Part shown: positions 26,591 to 39,660 of the stretch, one piece after another | Numbering within the stretch: the stretch's first letter is position 1 | Layout: each line of letters begins with the position of its first letter | NCBI GenBank assembly: GCA_013397115.1 | Contig: VWZW01004624.1 | Span: forward strand, 1,077,603 to 1,141,602 | Reading direction: 5' to 3' | DNA length: 64,000 nucleotides | Origin: Edolisoma coerulescens | Taxonomy: Eukaryota > Chordata > Aves > Passeriformes > Campephagidae | Notes under the pieces: model-generated | What the model was told of the DNA's origin: nothing | The model's database searches: none | What the model saw: only the letters and a program-made list of their open reading frames with translations | Made by a program: the position numbers and the translations under genes

Positions 26591-29500
26591 ATTGTTTCAT
26601 TTAGACTCTGAAGGGAGCTCATCCCATTTCTCTAGATAGTTTTTGTCATTCTAGTTTATAACTTTCATTACTTTCTTTAATCCTCATAAAATTTATACTG
26701 TTGTGTACTTCCTCTGTGCTCACTGACTTAAAAAGTAATTTTCAAAATCAATGTATAATTGTTATTTTTTAAATTAGATACAGCTAATATGTGTAAGTAA
26801 ATGATGCATATTATGCTAACACTGATAGGACGTGACATAAAAACCTGTTAAGCCTACCAATGCTGAGAATTTAATGCCTGATTTTGCCCTTTCTGTGGTA
26901 ATAACTTATCTCTACTGTTAGTTGACCTGAGATTTAGTGAATTGTTCTCAGTTCCTTGTGAATTTTAAGGGGAGTTAAGAAATCAAATTACCTCTTTCAT
27001 TGTACATAATCAATGCAATTATTCCTCTGTAAAAAACCTAAAAATGTAACAGAAAACAGATAAGGCTTTTATGATTCTGCAGGTAGCCATGGCATAGGCA
27101 AGTAGGTTTGATATATCCACAGGATTATTTCACTCATCACAGAGTAAGGAGTGTTTCCTAGCATTCTATATTGACCTACATGTGCTAGCAACATAAAAAA
27201 AAATGCAAGGAATAGCTCAAATACATGTGATCCTGACCACCTTTCTAAGGCAATAGAAGGGTTTGGTCCTCATAACTAGTTTGACCATCTGTTTTTCTGT
27301 GGCTGAAGGCAAATTCTTTTTACTTTTTTTTCTTCTTTAAAAAAATAAATTGCTTGTAACGTTATTTTCTATCATGTTGGCTCAACTAAACCCAAGTTGT
27401 CCTAATGCTTCAGCAGAGAACTTGCTGTTTTAACTGAAGTTGGATGAATAAAGTGCATGCACATTAAATCAAAAAGTCTGTGGATTTATCTAGTGGTATT
27501 ATTGATTCTCAGCTTTCTGAAAAAGATCTTGTACTAGAGCTCTGATTAGCAAGTGAAGCTACTTCTGTCTAGCAGACAGGTACTGTGTCACAGAAGCAAT
27601 CCATCTGTGACTAAGAATGACATAGAAATAGAATACAGGAGTTGCTGATGAACTGAGGAATATGAAAACGTGGATATAGTAATGGATATGTCTACACGGG
27701 GTGCTCAGTGGAAAGGCAATATTCCACATCCGTTCTTGTTCCTGTGCAAGGACAGTTTTGCAAGAATCTGTTTTCATGAAATTCCTAGATGGGTTTAGGC
27801 AGAGGGGACAGGGAGGGAGAGAATACTAAAATATTGAGTACTTGCCATTTGAGGTATTACTTCAATATCTGAGTCTCTAAAAATTCACATTTTTCTCTTG
27901 TGAATCCTAATTTGTCTCTGCTGGATGTTTGCTGATTTGGATGCCACTCTGGAGAGTGCCAGTCATATCACCAGGTGCCTCTAATTGGATTAGATGGTTC
28001 CACTCCTAGCCCTTTTCTAAGGAAGATTTATCCTGGCTGCCATTTCAGAATATGATTTCTAACTATTTTTATATTTAGATTGGATGAAAGCTGTGAGATA
28101 CCTGCAAAATGGAAGGGGCTTTGATCCTATCTCCCTTGAAATATTTATGTGGAAGAAAAAAATGTTTTTTAGAGCTTCTGAATCACAGAAGCCAAGAGCT
28201 CAGTTGGATGCCAATTAAATCTCTCCTACCTTGCTTTCCTGTTTGCCATTTGCCCTTGTTTATGTGGACAGTGTAGATCCACATGCTGCTTGGTGAATAA
28301 GCACTGTTATTTTATTTATTGTGGCATGTACTTAAATTATTCTGTAGTTAGAAGTATTAGAGCAAGGTGACCAGAAATTACCTTCCATAAAATTTGTGAT
28401 GGCATTTTTTAACATGAATATGTTTTCACTGCTGCTAATAATATTTTTTTCTGTGCCTTTTAATATGTGAAATTAACCTATAATTCGGGGTTAATACCCA
28501 TGCTTAGAAATTCAGCAGAGTTGTATTTATCACTTCATAAGCTTGTGTACTACTTGAGGATTTCAGAAAGCTCAATTACATTTCTAGCTATTTAGCTGCT
28601 ATGGTGCCTGTTTATTCTCCATAAGTGTTGTAGAATTTTTCCTTTGGGCATAGCCTGGAGTAAATATTTTCATCTCTATCATCTTGCAAAATGGTAGGAA
28701 GGTTTATTTCTGTATTCCGTTTTCTAACAGGGTTGTTGGGCAAGTTTTGAAAGACTAATTCTCCCTCAGTCACTAAGAGAAATGTTTCATCTTAAGTCCC
28801 CATATCACACTGTCAGAAAGTCTTCTATGATAGGTAGATGATGTCTTACTTTTGCCTCGTGACTTTATGAAATCTTTAGATACTTGAGACAAATCAACTT
28901 CTAGCATAAATTGGTGATCTTTTCCTGTTACTTCCTAAGTAATCTTTCAGCCAATGGATGGGTTTGAGCATTTTTCTCTGAAGGACTTTTCTCTTTCACC
29001 CGGGAGAGGTGGAATAGTTGTAATTTAAAAAACCAAAATGGAAACAAAATAACACCCCCCACCCACCAAACAGGCTCATAAATAATTAGCAATTTCCTAA
29101 GGTGCTTTAACTTTTTTTTTTCCCCCAGAAAGTATATGCTTGGTTATTTCCAGTTCTGGAAAAAAATCTAGGCTGCTTAAGACATTACCATTTGAAACTT
29201 CGTTACTTTAAAATGTACCATTAATGGTAATTGTTTCTACAACTTTAGGTAATATTGATTCTGTGGCAATAAAATAGTACAACTCTGTAACTGACCAAGT
29301 CTATAATCTTTGAAATTTTCTGAAGTTTAGTTCTGTTATCTTCCTGATAACAAGGTAATCTTTGCTAAAAAAACCCAAAAACCTGAAGTTTTTCATTCCA
29401 TTGAATGGACAAAGCAGTAATGATGCTGTCAAACACTTGAGTGTACTTCATCCAGCATTAGTTCTGAGCTGCTTGTGGGTTAGATTCACTCTCTGTGCAG

Positions 29501-30880
29501 TGTCAGTTTTACCTGGCAATAAAGTAACTCCACCTCTGAAGAAGGCCTTCAGGCCATTCTTCTAGAAACAGCTGGGAAGTGCCCTGGAGCTTGGAAACAA
29601 GGTCCTTCTGATACATCAATAAATGGTGACAGTTTTGAAACTGGAAAACTCCTTAAAGATAGTTCTGTTGTGAAAAAGACATAGTCTTGACTTGTGTAAC
29701 ATGATGTATTAACACACATGGAGTAAAATTCTAGTAAAGCTGATGCAGTTGATAGGATGAAGATGTGTTAAAGACAAAGATGATGTTGCATCTTTTCCTA
29801 GTAATTATTTCCAAAATTAAAAAAGGCTTTGTTCGAGGGTGTTATATTGATTACTAGAAATTCTGAAATGAGAATTTATTTTTCTTCCAGTGGAGAGCAA
29901 GCTTGTGGTAGAAAAATAAGCAGGGGAAAAATCCCCCTCAGCCCCCTAGCACTGATCTTATGAAAGGATTTCTATAATTTTCCACTTCTATAATATTCTC
30001 CACTTTGCTCAAAACTTCTGATCCAAAATGTAAAGGTTTTTATTAATTTGTTTATGAAATATTAAGAAAAATTTCTGCCGTATTGATTCTCTTGGGGAGG
30101 GAAATTGCCAAAAGCAAGCTGTGTTCTACATCAAATGTTAGTCTGTGTGAACACATGGTGGAAGCTGGGTGTGTGAAGTTGGGTGTGAGTGGGTTTTTTG
30201 ATAGGTTTTTATTTTTGGCCTGTCTGGCAGCAGCACTCAACCATGCTTCAGAGAGCTTTGTTTAGAAGTAATGGCAGGAAGTATTTCATAAGCTACCAAA
30301 TTTGAAAAGCCAGTACTAAATGGAGTTTTTGTTTTGTGATGGATGACCCATATAACATTGTGTGGCTTGTCTGTAGTTGTATAATTTATTTATGTATGTG
30401 TTAAATGTTCCTTAATGAAGCCTTATCAAATAAGAGTTTTACATGTTACATTTCTGAATTGAGTAGTAATTTACATGTTTCAAGTATGAAAAACAATAAT
30501 GAAAGTTTTCATTTCTGCTGTGCTCTATAAATTAGGTTGCATTTACAGTGAAAGGGACATAATAGCTTACATTTATTTCATACCCAGGGGTGTTTTTTGG
30601 CCACTTGACATAAATGAGGATAATGGCAAGAACGTGGGCAAAGTTGACTGTAAAAGATGATGCCATACTCTTCATCATAGCAAAGCGGCTTTGAATTTTA
30701 TTTTATTTTTTTATTTCCTTCAAATGCTTAGGAAGGAAATCCTAAACCACCAACTGACAGGTATTACTCATTACAAGTTCTCCTGGTGGAAAGCTCTGAT
30801 TGAAGATGTGGCAATTTGCCCCTGTTGCTGCAGTGTAGCTGCATGGTTCTGAGACAAGTACTCTAATCTTTCTTAGCATC

Positions 30881-30881
30881 N
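30881..30881. other. Ambiguous base (N)
   Basis: A single N within otherwise continuous sequence, an unresolved base call rather than a scaffold gap. Confidence 0.99.
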
Positions 30882-30961
30882 ATTTCTAGTAAGTAGAAAC
30901 ATATATTTTTATTCTTATTCAGAAACCTGTCTATATTATGAACCTTGTCTTGCATCTGTTG

Positions 30962-30987
30962 GGCTTAAGTTGGCTTTTGCTTAAGCC
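30962..30987. repeat. Inverted repeat, 8-bp arms
   Basis: GGCTTAAG at 30962-30969 pairs with CTTAAGCC at 30980-30987 across a 10-nt loop. No function is suggested by the flanks. Confidence 0.65.
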
Positions 30988-31757
30988 AGTCATACAGAAT
31001 GAAAAAAAAAATTAAACTGCAGTTCATATTTGTTCCTTGAAATAATGTTTCCTTCGGTTGAAGCCACAGAAGAATGAAAAGTGAATGGATAGACAAAAGC
31101 AGAATTACATGAATGAGATTACGTGCCTGACCTAGTTTTCACAGACTGCACAGGCTTGAATGACTGCAGTAGCAGCATTAGAAAAATATGTTAAAATGTG
31201 TAGATACTCTCTGACTTTTTAATTATGGCAGTTTTTTAAGATTTGAAATGCAATAATCATAAAATGCTGTTTGGTTTATTTGTTTTATGTTGAAGCTAAT
31301 AACTTTTAATATAAATTTATCAAATAGTCCTCTTGCTTCATTGAAACACATTGATAGCCAGGTTTAAGAAGGAGACGCGGCTACATCTCCTGATAAATAC
31401 CACAAGCAAGGACTTTACGCTCCTTAGTATTACCTCTGAAGAATTAAAGTGAATTATCATTTCATTTCCTAGTTAGACTGGGATGGACAGTACCTCAAAG
31501 GGGACAAAGGAGGAGTACGAGAAAATATAACCAAACCTCAAACAAACAATGCAGTTATTCCTTGTTACTAGCTGGTGTTGCTATTTTTTTAAAATTAAGA
31601 TAATTGAGGCCAGGTTTATAGACCTGTTGGAACTTATTTTACCCATTTGACTTGTAAAGACTGCTTTATATGAAAAACCAGGGCTGATGCTGTATGTGCT
31701 TATTCTTTATTTCTTTTAAAATTTTATTGGCATTATTCCTCATTTACACTGCCATTA

Positions 31758-31772
31758 CCACACACACACACA
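31758..31772 (+). repeat. (CA)n microsatellite, short
   Basis: CCACACACACACACA, an uninterrupted dinucleotide run of about seven units in intron 1. Confidence 0.85.
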
Positions 31773-33969
31773 GAGTAATGTTCTAGAAAATATATGTAAT
31801 GCCAGAAATCTAAACTTGAGTAAACTGAAGACTGGGACATATCTTTGGCAATTAATGATGTGGTTTGAGGACATTTTATCTTTTTTTGATGACTGTTAGT
31901 AGAACAGAGCTAATATATGAGATAATAATTTGCAATTATAATAATTCCCAGAGCTGCTAAAGTGAACCTTTATGTTAGGAGGTATTCCATAGCCACATAG
32001 CATCTGAGCCTGGAAAAGAACTTTGTTATATCATTAGACTTCTATGCCTATGTGTGGGAAATGAAATTTCAAATGTTTTTGATACATGTGTGTATGCATT
32101 TTATAAGTGGACCCTTTTAAAGATCTAAACTCTTTGACATAAAAAAAGGAAGCAAGTGCTGTAACAATAGACTAATTAATAAAAAGTTTCAGCTTTCTGT
32201 GATAATTTTGCGAAGATAGCATATAGAAAAGCAAAAGCTGGAGGAAGTAACATGCTAGTGAATGAAGACTGTTGGGAAGTGAATTACTTGTCTCTTGTGA
32301 TGATTTTCTTCCTTGAAGGGGTTTACACTTTCTCGGGCTCTCACTTCTTTTTGTGTTTTGTGTTTTTATAACCCTTAAGTTCTTAAGGGACAGGTATTAT
32401 GTGCAATAATAAACTTTTAAGTTGTCAGTTTTCAAAGCCGTGATTGTACTTGGAGATCCCAAACACAGTTGGTAACATAATGTTTGAGAGTTTTTTGGTT
32501 TAGGAAAGAAAATCAAATATTGGCTGCTGGGTAGCATGGGACATTTGTCTTGCCTATGCCAACTGAAATTCTACTTGGAATTTATTTGTCTCTGTGTTCT
32601 TTGGCTTCTTGTTGTAGTCTTTGAGTTGTATTTCTCTGCTGTTTTTTTTAAGGGCAAATTTTATAAGCATCAGGAATACATTATTTTAAACCATCTACTA
32701 ATTTTAGAGAATGCTGTGTTTATATTTAATTAAAAGCTTTGAGGCTAGCACTGGCCCACCCTACTGGAGGACAGCAATGAACTTTTAAAGGATGATACTC
32801 TGCTCTTGGTTTTTACTTTTATATAGATCCATAGACTTTTTCTGAGGAATTACAATTTATTTTCTGTAACGTGACTGAAGGTGGTTCTTGGGCTTCAGCT
32901 GTGTTTTCCATCAGACAGCACTTTCCTGGAAATGCCATAGAAAGAACTAAAATTCCAAAAAGAACAGCTGAGAGAAGCTACCTTACCTAAACCTATTTCT
33001 GGGAAAACCACTACAGAGAAAAGCAGCTTTACAGACTTCCATAGTATTTAAACTAGCAAAGATTTGGAACTGGTCAGTTTCTTCATAATGAGTACTTGAT
33101 GTGTTTCATAGTTCAGAAACCACTGCAGTTGCCTTTTGTTTTGTCTCCAAGCATGCTGAAAGGAAAGAAAGGAATTGTTAAGCCAAATTCTCTTGATTCT
33201 GTGCTGTGCAGTCTTCTAATCACTCCCAGTTTTGAAATGTAGCACATCCTATTGCAATATAGGTAGTTTCCCCTCTTGGAACCCAGCACTGGAATTCACA
33301 GTTGCCCTAAAGTCAGTGTCATTGGGAAATGTCTGAATTCCCTTGTGTTCCAGTTTCCTTTTTCCTAAAACAGGAATAATGCATATCTGAGAGGAATCTG
33401 ACTTTTTATTTAGTTATTTTTTTGTATCATTACCTGAGGACAGTCCAGAAAGAAGTTGTACACTGTGATTAAAACATATTATTTGGTGGGAAGCAGTAAT
33501 CTTGCCAGGAGAATGTTTTGATGCAAGTTTCTTTAGGTTTCTTGCTTCCATGTATTATTTGTGCAAAATTGTAGGTAAAGGCTGTGTTTTGATTCATCTT
33601 TGTCTCAGGGTTTTCAATCTTTTGCATTTTCAGATTATGTAACGTTAAGAGCTCTTGTTATTTTTCATCAGAGAATTGCCATAGAGATCGTTTTACCTTC
33701 TGGTGCTATGTGGATGCATGAGAATTTTGTCTTTCACTTAAAATAAAAACTTGTTTCTCGTCCTTTTGATTCTGATTTTTCAAGAAGTAAACCATGTGAC
33801 ATGATAACAAGGTATAAAAGTCTGATATGCAAGGAGAAGGGGAATATTATTTTCATGATAGCCCAAGCAGTTTGAATGTGCAAGACTAAATATTTTAATA
33901 CCTCATCTTTTTTTATCTTCCTTATGTACATGCAAGGATGGTATTTTCACACAGCATATCTAGTTTTGT

Positions 33970-33970
<1 letters not shown>

Positions 33971-34011
<41 letters not shown>

Positions 34012-34017
34012 CCCCAG
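33971..34017 (+). repeat. T41 homopolymer ending in CCCCAG
   Basis: A run of 41 T (33971-34011) is followed by CCCCAG (34012-34017). It is by far the longest homopolymer in the window. It could be the poly(A) tail of a minus-strand retrocopy, but no AATAAA signal or recognisable transcript follows on its right side. It also forms an extreme polypyrimidine tract with a splice acceptor AG. Confidence 0.9.
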
Positions 34018-34249
34018 ACAGAAACAGGCTTTGGATCTGGGAAAGCAGTATACCTGTTTTTTGCTTTAAACTCCCATCTCCTCCTCCATCATGTTTGTGT
34101 TATAATTCTTGTAAGGGAATTTCAGTTAACTTTATGTACAGAATCCCAGGACAATAGTATTCATTCATTTCTTCTAGTGAATTTTGTAATTAAAATGCAA
34201 TACAGCAGTTAATAGTGTGGAATAAGTGCTTTTTTATGTTGAAGACTAT

Positions 34250-34310
34250 ACTGTTACGACTTAGCCCTTAAAATAAGAACCGGTTGTGCTACGCACTATT
34301 AGGCGGTATT
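34250..34310. promoter_or_regulatory. Candidate element: grainyhead-type palindrome in CpG-retaining patch
   Basis: AACCGGTT at 34278-34285 is the palindromic consensus of Grainyhead-like factors. Four CpG dinucleotides fall in 47 bp (34257, 34281, 34292, 34303), inside flanks that hold almost none. Function is inference. Confidence 0.35.
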
Positions 34311-34736
34311 AGCTGCATAGACCTCTTATGGTTGCATCAGAACCTATAGAGAGTTATGAAAATAAGAAATAAAAATTACAGTAAACCATATTGGTACATG
34401 GAATGAAAAGAGTGTTTGCTAAAGTGTCTTTTTCTGTCACTCAGAGTTTTCCTTGAACTTTATATTTTGCTTTATATGGTGAAATTGTCCTAACTTGACT
34501 TCTGTGAAGGAGTGTTTTTTGGGTTTGAAAAGTGAAGATGTCAGAGTATTGGAGGGTCAAATGGGAAGAGATGGGATTTCAGTCATCTCCCCCACCCTCA
34601 AATCTCCATAAAGACAGCCGAAATGTTGAATTATTACAGTTTGACATAAAAATAGCTCTGGTTGCTAGGCAATGATGAAGATTTGTTCTATAGGAAGCCA
34701 GATTTGTGTTGCCCGGGATCTAAAATTGTATGCCTG

Positions 34737-34802
34737 TTGTGTGTGTTTGTTTCTATATATACGAATGCATGTGTGTATATGTGTATATACATATATATGT
34801 GT
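34737..34802 (+). repeat. TG/TA-rich microsatellite
   Basis: Decayed mixture of TG and TA dinucleotides, including GTGTGTATATGTGTATATAC and the palindrome CATATATATG near its right end. Alternating purine-pyrimidine sequence of this kind is prone to length change and Z-DNA or cruciform formation. Confidence 0.8.
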
Positions 34803-35859
34803 TTGCTAAATTCACAAATAAGTATGAACTTGCAATTTTGCATACACTACTGGGTTGGTTTTTTCTTTCACTTCTTAGATTTCATATGTGAGTATTGCAA
34901 AGACTCATTTGTTCCAAGCCCTCTCATTCTTGACATGTCTGGAGTGCCTCAGTTCTCTCAGTTTTTGTTTCTCATTTTGCATCTCCTTTTTACTCTAGCT
35001 ATTAGATACGCTCATTAATTATGCAGAAAACTCTCCTCCTTAAAAGTAAAACAATCTGAAAAAAAACCCCAAGGGAAAAAAGAAGGGGAGACATTTCCAT
35101 TTTAAAAATACTGGAATGCAGAAGTTGCAGGTTCTTTGACAGCTGAAGTATTATAGGTAGTTCCTGGTATATTGGTGATGTAAGAACATAGAATCTTATT
35201 GTAATATGGAAATAAAAATATAGTGGAGATATTTCAGTGAAGATAAAAATGTATTTGAATTAAACCAGCAGGTTTTGTCTCATCAGACTTGCTTTTTGGT
35301 TTAATTCCTTTTTTTCTTGATTTCACAACCATTCTTTTTTTATTATTGTTTTTGTCTGATCCACTAATATGTAATTATCATGAATTTGATAGATTTCAGT
35401 ATTTTTTTTCTCCTTTGACTTCCTTTGAAGGTAACATTAGAAACTTTGCTTTGACTTCCCTGTGTTCTAATAATACAGGGACCAGCCAAAGCTTTAGTTT
35501 TCTCAGCCACCCTCTTAGACTGTCCTGTAGAGCTGTATCTTCATCTCAGGCAGACCTTAGAGCCAGGTAGGTCTAAATGAACTGCAGTAGCAATACTTGC
35601 TGCTCCTAGAAGGAATCTGAATCTCAGCCTTAATTGGCAAGTTCAGTCATGCACATGTAGCAGTATGATTTCTTCAGTGCTTGCTTCTCCATCTGCAGAG
35701 AAATGCTGCTGTTTTTCTCTTGCGGTTTTTTAGAATTGCACAGCAGTGCGAACCCCCACCTCAAACCTAAATACTCTACAGACACAACAAGTTATAAGAG
35801 GATTTCTGTAAACAGGAAAATTAAAATTCCTTTTGGCATACTGATTAAGCCAAGAGCAT

Positions 35860-36260
35860 ATATAAATTGGGTTTGACAGGGGCAGGAATAAGAGCTAAAA
35901 TAGTGGCCTGTTTTGCACTTCATAAAAGGGAAGCATAACAATGGGCGAGGAGTGTGTCAAACATGGCAAAGGGGCGGAATACATATTTATCAGCCTCTTT
36001 GAACAGAGTACTCGAGCTTCAGTTTCGTCTGCTGCTATAAAGAAGCAGTATCAGAGCGTGAAATTGGCAATCAAGTAATACATATGCCGTAGCCAAAAGC
36101 AAAACAATTAGCTGCACGGATCCACAGTTTATCTGCTGATTCTATTGCGTTTTCAGCTCCAAACTTGATGGTTTTTAACTCACCAAGCAGCAAAGGCAGT
36201 AAACAAAACTCATTTGCTGAAAAAGTATTATTCTAGCCTGCAGCAGCAACTCAGCCTTGT
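35860..36260. promoter_or_regulatory. Candidate conserved intronic element, CpG-retaining
   Basis: Eight CpGs lie between 35946 and 36149. The sequence is complex, with no simple repeats, and includes ACAATTAGCTGCACGG (homeodomain core), CAATCAAG, a TATAAAG hexamer-like box at 36036 and TTTATCTGC. CpG survival in an AT-rich methylated intron suggests selection or hypomethylation. No coding potential was found. Confidence 0.4.
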
Positions 36261-38155
36261 AACTTCAGTGGGCAATATGGTGCATGTAGCATCTGTAGTG
36301 AATGGTAAACATGTGGTTCTGTATTGCAGACTAAAACAGATTAACTCCTGTTAAAATCAGTTGGAACTTTGTACTCCAATACAGATCTTCATTTGTGTAT
36401 GTGTTAGAGAGAACCATTCAGAAATTTAGTTCTGTATTTAAGACCGAAGCTCATGAGCAGTGCATGTAGGTCAGGATAGGATTTTATTGCCCTTAAGAAG
36501 TGGAAGCATAGTTTATGATCATTTACACTGTGAACTACAAATATGGTCTCCTTATGAAGTGTTGATTTTATAAACTATCAACATATGTTAAAAACCCCAA
36601 TTTGAGTCCATTATTATTTCTATGCCTCCTGATAAAATTAAATCAACAGAAAATCGCAATGATGGGTAAAGAAAATACCTTTTTTTTTAATTGCAGAAAC
36701 ACATTTATAGAGTGATACTTAAACACAAATTATGGTCTGTGGCATAAAAATTGCCTAAGTTATCGTTGTATTGCTCAAATGTTACATATTAAGTAAGGAA
36801 ATCTTAAGGCTTTCGGCATTTTTCCAGGCACCGTCGTTTTGCTAGACTGTAATAAGGTGCACAGCATGCACCAGCTCTCAGTTAATAACATTTATTTATA
36901 GTTTAAAGATGGTCCCTGTAGCCATGTTTTTGTGCTGTTTGTTTGCTCTTGTGGGCAGTTATAAAGTAGCATCCACTGTTCTGTGAGAATGGGCACATAT
37001 GGAAGGCAAGTCTTAAGCTTGCCTTTCAAATCCTTATGAATGGGGTTTTAATTCTGGGAGTTTAACCTATAATCAGTGGTAGCCACAAATTCCAGTGGAA
37101 AGGACCTTCATTTGGCATATCATGGTGACAGCCAGCTGTCCCTCAATTACAGAATTACGCTTTCTATTTCAGCCTTTTAAAAATGAAGTTAGCGAATGTT
37201 TCCCCCGATGTTTGTTTGAAGAGAGTTCTAAAAAGGAACATGTGAAGAATGGCAAATAAAAAAAAAAAAGGAGCACCAGATTTAATGCATTTGTGATATG
37301 ACTTCTTAAAGTAATCAGATATAGGTATTTCCATTCTTTGTCTTTTTTCCCAAGATGCTACAGCAAAGAAAATGTTACAACAACCAAAAGACAAATGTGT
37401 ACAGGCTAGATTTTGTTCATAGCCTTTAAGTCACCAGATTTCTTCTGATTTTTTTTATCTTTCTTCTTTTCTTTAGCTCTTTTTCTTCTACCTGTAAACT
37501 TGATCGTACAAGGAGGATATTCCTTGACATAGCCATGCGAGTAACTTGCAATTTCTGACACAAAACTTGTGTTTGCGTGTTGTGGCAAGTGACTGTAATC
37601 CTTTTAGCTGTACTGATTCAAAGCATTTACCTTCTTTATGAGGGCTTGTTTGTCCTGGGTTTTCCTTTTGAGTAGTTAAACCAAGGCCTGATGTTATTGT
37701 CAATAATCTAAGTCAATAATTCCCTTTTATGGATTATGAAAATAATCTTTGTATCAAAGATAAATATAGCTAAATATTCTTTTGCAAATGGTAGCCAAGA
37801 ATGGGTGCCTGTAGAAGAATATTTAAGCAAGGCTGGCATATATAATTGTTCCTCCTTTTCCTTTCCAAACCTTCACCTGTTTGCAACTTGAATGATTTTT
37901 ATGAGACCTATATAGTTGGTGTGCAGTAAACAACTCATGGTTGATTTCTCTTCCATAAGCTTGTTCAATGTCTTACCAAATCCAAACAGATCCAGAGCAG
38001 AAAATTGCAGTTTTTCCAACTGAAAAACTGAGTGGTGACCAAAACTATTTAATTTTTAAAACTAATCTTCTAGATATAAAGGTTGATAAAAGTCCAAAAA
38101 TTATCCAGTATGAAGCAGAGATAAGTGATATTGACATTTATGAAGAAAAAAATTA

Positions 38156-38189
38156 AACTTTCTGAATTTAAGGGGCTTTTCAGAAAGTT
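38156..38189. repeat. Inverted repeat, 10-bp arms, 14-nt loop
   Basis: AACTTTCTGA at 38156-38165 is the exact reverse complement of TCAGAAAGTT at 38180-38189. It lies in an AT-rich intronic stretch with no other recognisable structure. Confidence 0.75.
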
Positions 38190-39589
38190 GTGCTCTATAG
38201 GTGATTCATAGACACTTGCATTTCCATGTGTGAGAGGAGAATTTTTTGTTATTCCCCTGTTCAGGCTAAAAGAATGCAGAGACTTTATCAGTGATATACA
38301 ATTGCTTGAGACTTTCAGATTAAAATTTTCTTTACTACACAAACCAAATCCCCAAGGGTTGCAATCAGACTGAGTAGGAAATTGCTTATTTCCTGCTCTT
38401 ATCTACACGTCTGCATTCAGTTATCATAGGAAATCTGTTATCTAAGCAAAGTAAAAGTGGATGGAAGACGTGGTTAATCAACAAAATCCCACTGTTCTAA
38501 TCTTGGGGTTTTTGCTCATCATATATGAAGGACTTTCATAACTTCTGTGTGTAAGACTAAACAAGAATTATTTTTTTTTCTGGTAGATAAGTATTTATAA
38601 ATGCATTTTCACATCACAGTACTATACTTCACTTCCACTGTTTTTCAGGTGAAGCTTCACACAACCTCTATCTTATGTTCCTATTGAAATAATTCTGAAC
38701 ACTTTGTTAATGGATATTAGAATTGTTCTGGTAGATTTTTAAGCACTTATTCAAGTGATAGTTTAACAGCTATAACTACATTGTATGATATAGTAATTTG
38801 TCACAGTTGTTGGGACAATTTAAAATGGTAACAAAAATTTTATATGTACATATTTTAGTAGAGAAATGTTCCTTGATGTGGAAGTATATTCAGAAGGAAT
38901 TCAAGGTACAGCTAATTATAGAAGAGGGAACTTTCAGGAATAGGTGCACTTGGTTGGATTTTTTCTTGTTTGTTTGTTTCACAGTAGGTCGCTGAATTGC
39001 TCATCAGAGGGAAAATTAAGTAGAGTCACTATCAATTTTCTATTTTTTTAATAGGTTCCAAATAGTATAATTTCTCTTTCCAGTATATGCATGGAAAAAA
39101 AGGAATAAAAAAGGCTGAAGAACTAATATTCCTTGATTTTTACAATCTCTGAGCTGTATGTTGATGACTTTATGGTTGACAAATATAGATATGAAGTATA
39201 ATTCAGAAGTGTGTTTTGAAAATGCTAGAAGAATATAAAAGTAAACTGGGAGAGAACTCTGTATGTTGTGGAAATATCTAGTGTCATTTTAAAGAGTGAG
39301 ATTCAAGCAAGTTGTTTGGTGTCTAAAAAAAAAGTATTGAAATGGCTCCTCAGTGTTTTTATACAGTATTTGTCTTACAACAGAGCAGCTGTCATTAAGT
39401 GGAACAGTAATGCTAGCTGCAAAGGAAAAGGAAATCAACAAAACCAACAAAAAACCCCTGAAGAAAATCCTTTTATTCATTAATTTTTTTTTAGTATTGA
39501 ATGAATACTATTTGAGTTCAGTGAACCAAATCTCAGCATCTGAATTCAATCTGATATAGGTACATTGTATTCTTAATTTAATCAGAAGC

Positions 39590-39660
39590 AAAAAAACCCA
39601 AACAAAAACACCCCCCCAAGCCCCCAAATAAACAAACAATAAGCCAACCAAAAAACCCCA
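39590..39660 (+). repeat. A/C-rich low-complexity tract
   Basis: Runs of A and C such as AAAAACCCAAACAAAAACAC, CCCCCAAG, CCCCCAAATAAACAAAC and AAAAAACCCCA over about 70 bp. On the minus strand this is the same G/T-rich style as the tracts near 16900 and 24544. Confidence 0.85.

Larger units (their letters stand above)
17407..33970. other. Intron 1 stretch, nothing coding seen
   Basis: AT-rich intron with scattered short T-runs. TTTTTTTTTTCCCCCAG at 29112-29128 resembles a splice acceptor, but no convincing exon follows. The 145-codon minus-strand frame at 24665-25102 lacks any recognisable family. Confidence 0.65.

Noticed and set aside
33876..34157. Open frame with a long phenylalanine run
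   Set aside because: It exists only because it reads through the T41 homopolymer.
34662..35018. 118-codon open frame on the plus strand
   Set aside because: It includes a TG/TA microsatellite that gives a Tyr/Ile/Met/Cys-rich stretch. Not coding-like.
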